Shown here piece by piece: positions 32,335-39,464 of a stretch of DNA of 64,000 nt (position 1 is its first letter; each line of letters begins with the position of its first letter). Position numbers and translations under genes: made by a program. The stretch is from Xanthomonas arboricola pv. guizotiae (GTDB lineage: Bacteria; Pseudomonadota; Gammaproteobacteria; Xanthomonadales; Xanthomonadaceae). Location of the stretch: assembly GCF_002940205.1 (NCBI RefSeq), contig NZ_MDSK01000017.1, forward strand, positions 1 through 64,000, written 5' to 3'. Below the pieces are notes generated by a model, which was given only the letters and a program-made list of their open reading frames with translations, was not told the origin of the DNA and searched no databases.

Positions 32335-33432
32335 TCAGGCGGATTCGGGGGGAAGGGATTTGGCGGACGGCGTCTGCGCCGGCGCAGTGGAACCGCGCAC
32401 CACCAGCTGCGGCACGAAGCCGCGGTTCTGCAACTGCGCGGGCTGGTCGTCGTAGGCATCGCTGCGCAGCTGGCTGATCAACAGGCGTGCGGCATGCCGC
32501 GCGATGTCGTCGGTGGCCTGCTTGGCGGTGGTCAGCGCCGGCCAGGACTGGCGCGAGAACGGGCTGTCCTCGAAGCCGGCGATCGACAATTGATACGGCA
32601 CGTTCATGCCGGTGGACTTGGCCGCGGCCAGCACGCCCGCGGCGATTTCATCGTTGCTGCCGAAGATGGCGGTCGGCGGCTCGCGCAACGACAGCAGCCG
32701 GCGCGCGCCACGGAAGCCGTCGTCGAAGGTGTAATCGCCGGGAATCACCAGGTGCTTGTCCAGGGTGATGCCGTAGTCCTTCAACGCGGCCTCGTAACCG
32801 GCGTAGCGCTCGCCGCTGGAGCGGTGCTGCGGGCCACCCCACAGGAATCCGATGCGCTGATGGCCCAACTGGACCAGATGCTCGGTGATCTCGTAGGCGG
32901 CAGCGCGGTCGTCGATATAGACGCAGGAGCCGTCGCCGGGATCGTCGGTGGCGGCGATGATGCGCACGCTCTTGATGCCGCGCGCAGCCAGGCCGGCCAT
33001 CAGCTCGGGGCGCTCGGACATCGGTGCGGTCAGCACCACGCCGGCCAGCCGCGAGCGCTGCACCCATTCGGCCAGTTCTTCGGCCAGCAATGGCGAGGTG
33101 GAATCGCAGGGATGGATCTGCAGGCCGAAGCCGGTTTCGCGGCAGGCCGCCAGCACGCCGTTCTGGATGCCGATGATGTGGTACGGGTTGGGGTTGTCGT
33201 AGACCAGCCCGATCACGAACGGCGTGCCGCTGCGCAGGTTGCGCGCGGACGGATCCGGTTCGTAGTCGAGATCGGCGATGGCGCGCAGCACGCGCGCACG
33301 CGTGGCCTGCATCACCGATGGCTCGTTGTTGATCACCCGCGACACGGTCTTCAACGAGACCTTGGCGCGCTCGGCGACGTCTTTGATGGTGGGCCTGCGC
33401 ATGGGTGTGCCTTGTTCGTCGGAACGCATCAT
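32335..33432 (-). CDS. nagQ: LacI-family repressor of the nag regulon (NagQ-like)
   Basis: 365 residues from the ATG at 33432. An N-terminal LacI helix-turn-helix is plain: PTIKDVAERAKVSLKTVSRVIN. The periplasmic-binding-protein fold follows, with FVIGLVYDNPNPYHIIGIQNG and SNDEIAAGVLAAAK. It should bind DNA unless an amino-sugar phosphate is present. ATGs at 33429 and 33402 are alternatives; 33402 begins immediately at the HTH and has AAGG upstream. It is 10 bp from nagP and 5 bp from nagB-II. Palindromes with core ACAACGTT upstream of TBDR 2 and TBDR 3 are plausible operators. Confidence 0.88.
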   Translation of the reverse strand: MMRSDEQGTPMRRPTIKDVAERAKVSLKTVSRVINNEPSVMQATRARVLRAIADLDYEPDPSARNLRSGTPFVIGLVYDNPNPYHIIGIQNGVLAACRETGFGLQIHPCDSTSPLLAEELAEWVQRSRLAGVVLTAPMSERPELMAGLAARGIKSVRIIAATDDPGDGSCVYIDDRAAAYEITEHLVQLGHQRIGFLWGGPQHRSSGERYAGYEAALKDYGITLDKHLVIPGDYTFDDGFRGARRLLSLREPPTAIFGSNDEIAAGVLAAAKSTGMNVPYQLSIAGFEDSPFSRQSWPALTTAKQATDDIARHAARLLISQLRSDAYDDQPAQLQNRGFVPQLVVRGSTAPAQTPSAKSLPPESA

Positions 33433-33442
33433 GCTGCCTGGT

Positions 33443-34720
33443 TCACTTGGCCTGGGCCGGCAGGCCCACACGGTAACCGCGCAGCGAATAGAACAGGATG
33501 TACAGATAGCACGGCACCATCAGCGCAGCGAACACGACCTGGAAGTCGTAGTGCTGTTTGAGAATGGCGAACAGCTGCGGAATGATCGCGCCGCCGGCAA
33601 TGCCCATGACCAGCAAGGCCGACCCGATCTCGGTAAAGCGGCCGAGCCCGCGGATGGCCAGCGGAAAGATCGCCGGCCACATCATCGCGTTGGCAAAACC
33701 GAGCGCGGCCACGAAGCCCACCGACACATAGCCGTGGGTCAGCAGCGCGCCCAGCGAGAACAGCACGCCCAGCAGCGCCGACACGCTCAGGTAGCGCGCC
33801 TGCGAGATCACGCCCGGAATCAGCGCCAGGCCGACGATGTAGCCAACCAGCATCGCGCCCAGCGTGTAGGAGGTGAAGATCTTGCTACTGTCCAGCGGCA
33901 GATCGAAGCCGTGGCCGTAGGTACCGATCGCATCGCCGGCCATCACTTCCACGCCCACGTAGACGAACAGGCACAACACGCCCAGCCACAGGTGCGGGAA
34001 CTGGAAGATGCTGGACTTCTGCACGCCAACCGCGCTGCCGGGCGTGGCATTGGCCTCGGAGGCCCGCAGCTCCGGCAGCGGCGAGAACAGCACGCCGATC
34101 GCCAGCAACAGCAGCACGCCGGACATCACCAGATACGGTGCGTGGATCTTGGCGGCGAAGGCCGTGAGCAACTGCTGCTTGGTCGCCGCATCGGCGCTGG
34201 CCACCTGCGCGGACAGATCGCCGATGCCGTGCAGCACCAGCGAGCCGATCAGGATCGGCGCCAGGATGCCGGCGATCTTGTTGCAGATGCCCATCAGCGC
34301 GATCCGCCGCGCCGCGCTCTCGATCGGCCCGAGGATGCTGATGTACGGGTTGATCGCGGTCTGCAGCAGCGCCAGGCCGCTGCCGATCACGAACAGGCCG
34401 CCCAAGGCGCCCGGATACCAGCGCTGCGTGGCGAACTGGCCGAAGCCGGCCGCGCCCACCGCCATCACCACCAGGCTCAGCGCCAGCCCCTTCTTCATGC
34501 CGGTGCGCTTGAGGATCCACGACGCCGGCAGCGCCAGGAAGAAGTACGACAGGTAGAACACCATCAGCACCAGGAAGGCATTGACCTCGTTGAGATCGAA
34601 CGCCAGCCGCACGAAGGTGATCAGCGGCCCGTTGATCCAGGTGAAGAAGCCGATGATGAAGAACAGCACGCCGACGATGGCGATCGAGACAACGGGATTT
34701 GCGGGCCTGGCGGTAGTCAT
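33443..34720 (-). CDS. nagP: GlcNAc permease, MFS FucP/NagP type
   Basis: 425 residues, about 12 membrane helices. The N-terminal motif FIIGFFTWINGPLITFVRL and the segment LALLQTAINPYISILGP resemble FucP/GluP/NagP sugar:proton symporters, and YVGVEVMAGDAIGTYG is a conserved family region. It imports GlcNAc across the inner membrane. It is placed between the GntR regulator (46 bp upstream) and nagQ. A GlcNAc kinase needed to phosphorylate the imported sugar is not in this cluster and must be encoded elsewhere. Confidence 0.88.
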   Translation of the reverse strand: MTTARPANPVVSIAIVGVLFFIIGFFTWINGPLITFVRLAFDLNEVNAFLVLMVFYLSYFFLALPASWILKRTGMKKGLALSLVVMAVGAAGFGQFATQRWYPGALGGLFVIGSGLALLQTAINPYISILGPIESAARRIALMGICNKIAGILAPILIGSLVLHGIGDLSAQVASADAATKQQLLTAFAAKIHAPYLVMSGVLLLLAIGVLFSPLPELRASEANATPGSAVGVQKSSIFQFPHLWLGVLCLFVYVGVEVMAGDAIGTYGHGFDLPLDSSKIFTSYTLGAMLVGYIVGLALIPGVISQARYLSVSALLGVLFSLGALLTHGYVSVGFVAALGFANAMMWPAIFPLAIRGLGRFTEIGSALLVMGIAGGAIIPQLFAILKQHYDFQVVFAALMVPCYLYILFYSLRGYRVGLPAQAK

Positions 34721-34766
34721 GGATCGGCGGGCTCTTGAGTTGTCGGTTGGGGGGCGCCGCGCTGGA

Positions 34767-35534
34767 TCAGCGGCGCAGTTCGGCGACGAAATCGTAGAAG
34801 TCGTTGTGGCAATAGGTGTCGGTCAATTCGATCGCGCTGCCGTCGCGCGCATAGCCCACGCGCACCACATGCAGGATCGCCTCGCCGGTCTTCATGCGCA
34901 GGTGTTCGGCCAGCCGCGCAGGCAGATTGATCGCGCGGAAGTACTGCAGCGCGCGCACCACCGGGGTGCCCTGCGCATCCAGGTAGCTGTAGAGCGAATC
35001 GCCGATCTGCTGCGGGTCGGCGACGATGCGCTGCGGCAACACCGCATGCTCGTAGGCCATGACCCGGTCGTCGGCGCTGCGCAGGCGGGTCAGCGAAGCC
35101 ACCGCCGCATCCGGCGACAACCCCAGCCGCAGGATCTCTTCGCCATGCGCCGGACGCAGCCGCCGCTCCAGCCAGCGCGTGCCGGGCTCGTAACCCTTGA
35201 TGCGCAGGGTCTCGCTGAAACTGGTCAGGCCGCTGAGCTGGTGCTGGATCTGCGTGGTGACGAAGGTGCCGGCGCCCTGCCGGCGCGAGACCAAACCCTG
35301 TTCGACCAGCACGTCCACGGCCTGGCGCAGCGTCACCCGCGAGATCTGCAGCCGCTCGCACAGCTGGCGCTCGGCCGGCAGCGCCTCGCCGGCCTTCCAC
35401 TGCGCGCCGCGGATCTGCTCGTCCAGCCTGCTCGCCAGTTGCAGATACAGCGGCGTCGGCGCGGAGGCGTCCAGCGTCAGCGCGTCCATCCGGGGGTCGG
35501 TGTCCGTCCTGGCTTCGGTTTTCGGTTTGGCCAT
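34767..35534 (-). CDS. nagR: GntR/HutC-family regulator (NagR-like)
   Basis: 255 residues. The winged-helix N-terminal domain shows LPAERQLCERLQISRVTLRQAV and QGLVSRRQGAGTFV; the C-terminal ~150 residues are a UTRA ligand-binding domain (GTRWLERRLRPAHGEE, LFRAINLPA-type segment). Such proteins in nag clusters sense GlcN-6-P or related sugars. ATG 35534 has GGAGG 8 bp upstream, a good ribosome site. The near-palindrome at 35567-35582 overlaps the probable promoter and could be autoregulatory. It heads the nagP-nagQ-nagB-II-nagA run. Confidence 0.86.
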   Translation of the reverse strand: MAKPKTEARTDTDPRMDALTLDASAPTPLYLQLASRLDEQIRGAQWKAGEALPAERQLCERLQISRVTLRQAVDVLVEQGLVSRRQGAGTFVTTQIQHQLSGLTSFSETLRIKGYEPGTRWLERRLRPAHGEEILRLGLSPDAAVASLTRLRSADDRVMAYEHAVLPQRIVADPQQIGDSLYSYLDAQGTPVVRALQYFRAINLPARLAEHLRMKTGEAILHVVRVGYARDGSAIELTDTYCHNDFYDFVAELRR

Positions 35535-35566
35535 TGCCTGTCCTCCGGACCGACTTGGATTCGTTA

Positions 35567-35586
35567 GGTCCAATATAGTACCAATT
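35567..35586 (-). promoter_or_regulatory. Candidate NagR operator over the nagR promoter
   Basis: GGTCCAATATAGTACC at 35567-35582 is symmetrical at 12 of 16 positions and lies 33 bp from the nagR ATG, overlapping an AT-rich likely -10. On the minus strand it contains AATTGGTACT (35577-35586), which matches AATTGGTATT in front of TBDR 3. Assignment to NagR rests on position and shared sequence only. Confidence 0.5.
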
Positions 35587-35757
35587 TGCCCGCAGCGCAT
35601 TAGCGGCTGTGGATCGTCGGTAGCGGTGACAGGCCCTGGCTGACGCAGGCGTCCACCGCGCAAGTCAGCCGTAGGCGGGCATGCATGCCGATGAGACCAG
35701 GCCGGTGCGGCACCGTCCGCGCCCCGGGGCTGCGTCACCGATTGCCGGGCCGGGCGA

Positions 35758-36907
35758 TCACAGCCGCAGATACCAGCGCCGCCGATCCATCCACCAGCCC
35801 ACGCCCCAGCACAGCAGCGTGTAGCTCAGCGCACACAGCAGCGAGCCGAGCGGGCCCGGCGCGATGGCCTGGAACACGCGGATGCCGGCCCAGGCGTACA
35901 GGTCCAGCCCGGAGCTGCCGGCCGGAATCAGCCGCAACACCACCACGAACAATTCGGAGAACAGGTAGATCGCCAGCGGGTTGCGCCCCAGCACGGTGAA
36001 GAAGCCGCTGCCGCCGCTCCAGCCGCGCAACTCCAGCAGGTAGACCAGGACGCCCAGCGCCAGCAGATCCAGGCCTACCGTGCAGGCGACGAACGACCCG
36101 CTCCAGAGCTTCTTCGACAGCGGCCAGGCCGGCTGCCACAGCAGCGCCAGCAGCACCAGCCCCGCGCCTGCCAGCAACAGGCTGCGCGTGGCGGCGCCGG
36201 TCTTGCCGTGCCGCTGCAGGAAGCGCCCGCCCAGGTAGCCGGCCAGCACGTTGACCGTGGCCGGCAGCGTGCCAGAAGCCGCCATCCTTGCGATACAGAT
36301 GCGCATGCCCGTACAGCCACAGGTCCAGCCGGGTGCCGGCGTTGCCGGTCTTGCTCAGCTCCGCACCGGGCTCGCCAAAGACGTACAGCAACGCCCAGTA
36401 GCCCAGCAGCAGCGCGACGCAAACCGGCGCGATAGCGCGTGGCGGCAGATAGCGCACCAGTAGCGCCGCGAGCAGATAGCACAGGCCGATCCGCTGCAGC
36501 ACGCCGGTCAGGCGGAGTTGATCGACCGCAGTGAACGCCCATCCACCGCCGGGCTGCGGGTGGAAGAACGGAAACCAGTACATCAGCACGCCGCACATCA
36601 CGATCAGCGCGGCGCGCTTGCCCACGCGGGCGAGGAACTGCCGGTGCGGCGTGCCGGTGGCCAGCGCAAAACTCATCGCGCTGCCGACGGCGAACAGGAA
36701 CGAGGGAAACACCAGATCGGCAAGCGTGAAGCCGAACCAGGCCGCGTGGGTCAGCTGCGCATATGGCTGCGCGCCGGGCCCGGCGGTGTTGACCAGGATC
36801 ATCAGGAAGATGGTCAGGCCGCGGAACACGTCCAGCGACAGGAAGCGTTCGCGCCTGGGTGCTGCGGTTGCTGCGCCAGCTGCAGCGGGGAGTGTGTGTG
36901 CGCTCAT
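35758..36907 (-). pseudogene. nagX: NagX-like membrane acyltransferase (HGSNAT family), frameshifted
   Basis: The first 210 residues read from ATG 36907 (MSAHTLPAAAG) with RERFLSLDVFRGLTIFLMIL and the LTHAAWFGFTLADLVFPSF segment containing the family's conserved His; the family is DUF5009/HGSNAT-like, with about 10 membrane helices. Around 36272-36280 the protein continues in another frame (GTLPATVNVLAGYL through LSYTLLCWGVGWW) to the stop at 35758. Comparison with the expected RKDxGFDPEGLLGTLP suggests that about 17 bases are missing at the junction. A full-length product would acetylate terminal glucosamine or act on GlcNAc-related glycans at the inner membrane. Sequencing error cannot be excluded. 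Confidence 0.75.
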
Positions 36908-37028
36908 TGCAGTTCCTTGCCCAGCGACTGCAGGTGGAGGCGGCATGCAGACGTGCTGCCCGTGGCGGGCGTCATTGCCTCGGCGCTGCAGCGCTCATGC
37001 ATGACAGCGATGTGCGATACGGATCCGC

Positions 37029-39464
37029 TCATTGGACAGTGCCTTGCGTGCTGCTGCGAATGGCACCGTGCGCCATGCCGTGCACGTCGTCTTGGGCAAC
37101 GCCTTGGGTTGCATCGCGCGTACCGCCTTGCACATTGCGTTGCATGGCGCTTTGCAAGCCATCAGGCGCGTCCACCTGCGCCAGCAAGCTGCGTAGCAGG
37201 GTCAGTGGGTCGCGGGGTGGCCGTCGCTTCGGCAGCGCGTCCTGCGCGGCCCATTGGCGCTCCCACGCGGCAAGCTGCGCGTTGACTGCCGCTGCGTCGA
37301 ACGGCGTGCCCGCCTTGCGTGCAGCGCGGTATGCGCCGAGAAAGCGCGTCCAGCGCTGCAGATAGAAATCCGCGTACATGCCCTGCCATGCCTTGGATGC
37401 GTAATCGGCCAGATTGCCGTCGCCGCCCCAGATGCTGACCTGCGCACGCGCATTGCCGACATAGGCACGCCGCAGCACGGCATCGTTGCCGGCGGCCGCA
37501 GCGGCCTGGCCGGTCCAGTCGGCCAGGGTTTCGTGCTGGCCGCCGACCAGTGCATCCAGCCCCTGCACCAGTTGCGTGGTGCGCGCCAGCAGCGCATCGC
37601 CGCGCGCGAAGTCGCCGGCATCGTAGGCCTGTACCACCGCCTGCAATCGACGGTCGGCGTGCAGGCTCAGGTAGTGCCGCGCGTCTTCGATCAGGTCGTA
37701 GCGGTACAGCGGCGCGTCGATATAGCGGTCGGCCTGCTGCAGCAACGCGTCGATGGCGCGGCGCAGGCGCTGCGGGTCGCCGGGGCGGTCGTCGAAGCCG
37801 ACGATGTCGGCGCTCGGCCGCTTGAACAGCAGATACGCGCCGGCGCGCTTGTTCCACCAGCGCGGCGACCAGTAGCGGGTCTGGTAGATGCCCGCTTCCA
37901 GATCCGACCAGGCCTGCAGCAAGGCCGCATCGCTGCGGCCGTAGCGTGCGCGGGTGTATTGCGTGAGCCATTGCGACCAGGATTGCTGCGGACCCTCCCA
38001 GGCCAGCGCGTAGAGATAGTCGTAGACCACCGAATTGCTGTGCAGCCCTTCCGGAAACACGCCAAAGCCGCTCAGGTTGCGTTTGTCCGGATCGGCCAGC
38101 AAGGCCTGCAGATCGTGTCGATAGAACGCGAAGTCGCCGTACAACGGATTGCTGGCGCCGTAGTTGTGCACGTAGCCATAGACCCACCGCTTGTTGTCGA
38201 ACGCCTGCGAGGCCTTCCAGGTGCCGGGATAGCGGTCGTTGCCGATGTCCAGCACCATCAGTCGCGCGTCGGGCACCTTGCCGAGAAACGCAGCAATCGC
38301 CTGCGGCTGCCAGAACTCGCGGTCGGCGCCGAACAGCCAGCCCTGCATCACCCAGGTGGCCTGCGGATTGACCTGGGCGATGGAGCGATACAAGGCCTGC
38401 CCGTACTCGGCCAGGCGTGCATCGCGTTGCGCCGCCGGCACGGCCTTGGCACGTGCGGCATCGGAGTTGGCGATGCTGTCGCCGTACTTGGCGGCGGCCA
38501 CGTCGCTGCCGTCGTCGGCCACCGGCGGCAGCATCTCGTTGAAGGCGTCGGCCAGATAGAACTCGCCTGCACCGTAGGCCTGCGTGTACAGCTCCAGGAA
38601 CCGGCGCGCGACCTGGGCGAACAATGGATCGCGCGGATCCAGCCAGTAGGTTTCGTGGAAACCTTCCCAGGCGCGCATGCGGTAGATGCGCGCGTTGGGA
38701 TGCGCCTGCGCGAATGCCTTGGGCACGTAGCCGGCAAACGCCGGCAGCACCGGCTGCATGCCCAGCTCGCGCATGCGGGTGAGGATCTGCGTCTGCAGCA
38801 CGCGCTTGCTGTCGATCCATTGCTGCGGCAACGGTGCGCGATAACCTTCGATATTGCCCATGCGCTGCCATGGGGTGAAGGCGGGGCCGGAGAAATACTC
38901 CGCCAGCGCGTCATCGCCCACGCCGAACTCGCGCCACAGCGCCTGCCAGATCGCCTCCTGCCCTTCCATCGCCAGCGGCATGTCGATGCCGTGCAGCGCC
39001 ATCCAGTCGATCTCGCGCTGCCAGCGCGGCCAGTCCCAGAACGGCGTGGTGTAGCCGTAGGTGCAGGTGTTGAGATAGGCGCGATGGGCAAACGGCGTGC
39101 GCACCTGGCCGCTGCTGTAGGCCGGCCATTGCGCCGGCAGCGCCACGCGGTCGCCTTCCCAGCTCATCGAGGCCGCACCGGCCTGGCCCAGATAGGCGTA
39201 GGCGCCACGCGCCAAGGCCACCTGCGAGGAGCCGGCAATGCGCACCGTGTCGCCGCCGGCATCGATGCGATACCAGTCCGCGTCGTCGCCGCGCGGTGCC
39301 ACGCGCATCTCGAACTGGGCGGCGCGCGCACCGATCAGGCGTTGCAGCACCGCCTGTGCGGGCGGTGCGGCCAGCACGGTAACGGGAATGGCGAGCAAGG
39401 CGCCCAGCACTGTGCCGGCGAACAGCCGCGCGGGCGAGGACGGGAAAAACGATGAGCTAATCAT
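37029..39464 (-). CDS. GH89 alpha-N-acetylglucosaminidase
   Basis: 811 residues. A signal peptide spans about 1-35 (LLAIPVTVLAAPPAQA). NAGLU-type segments: LNTCTYGYTTPFWDWPRWQRE, DWMALHGIDMPLAMEGQEA and YLADAFNEMLPPV, whose Glu is a likely catalytic residue, with the second expected in GFGVFPEGLHSNSVVYD. It should remove terminal alpha-linked GlcNAc in the periplasm. Its ATG overlaps the GH2 stop (ATGA, 4-nt overlap), so the two are translationally coupled. The last 40 or so residues are a degenerate repeat of Gln/Thr/Gly/Asp/His not expected in the family. Confidence 0.9.
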   Translation of the reverse strand: MISSSFFPSSPARLFAGTVLGALLAIPVTVLAAPPAQAVLQRLIGARAAQFEMRVAPRGDDADWYRIDAGGDTVRIAGSSQVALARGAYAYLGQAGAASMSWEGDRVALPAQWPAYSSGQVRTPFAHRAYLNTCTYGYTTPFWDWPRWQREIDWMALHGIDMPLAMEGQEAIWQALWREFGVGDDALAEYFSGPAFTPWQRMGNIEGYRAPLPQQWIDSKRVLQTQILTRMRELGMQPVLPAFAGYVPKAFAQAHPNARIYRMRAWEGFHETYWLDPRDPLFAQVARRFLELYTQAYGAGEFYLADAFNEMLPPVADDGSDVAAAKYGDSIANSDAARAKAVPAAQRDARLAEYGQALYRSIAQVNPQATWVMQGWLFGADREFWQPQAIAAFLGKVPDARLMVLDIGNDRYPGTWKASQAFDNKRWVYGYVHNYGASNPLYGDFAFYRHDLQALLADPDKRNLSGFGVFPEGLHSNSVVYDYLYALAWEGPQQSWSQWLTQYTRARYGRSDAALLQAWSDLEAGIYQTRYWSPRWWNKRAGAYLLFKRPSADIVGFDDRPGDPQRLRRAIDALLQQADRYIDAPLYRYDLIEDARHYLSLHADRRLQAVVQAYDAGDFARGDALLARTTQLVQGLDALVGGQHETLADWTGQAAAAAGNDAVLRRAYVGNARAQVSIWGGDGNLADYASKAWQGMYADFYLQRWTRFLGAYRAARKAGTPFDAAAVNAQLAAWERQWAAQDALPKRRPPRDPLTLLRSLLAQVDAPDGLQSAMQRNVQGGTRDATQGVAQDDVHGMAHGAIRSSTQGTVQ

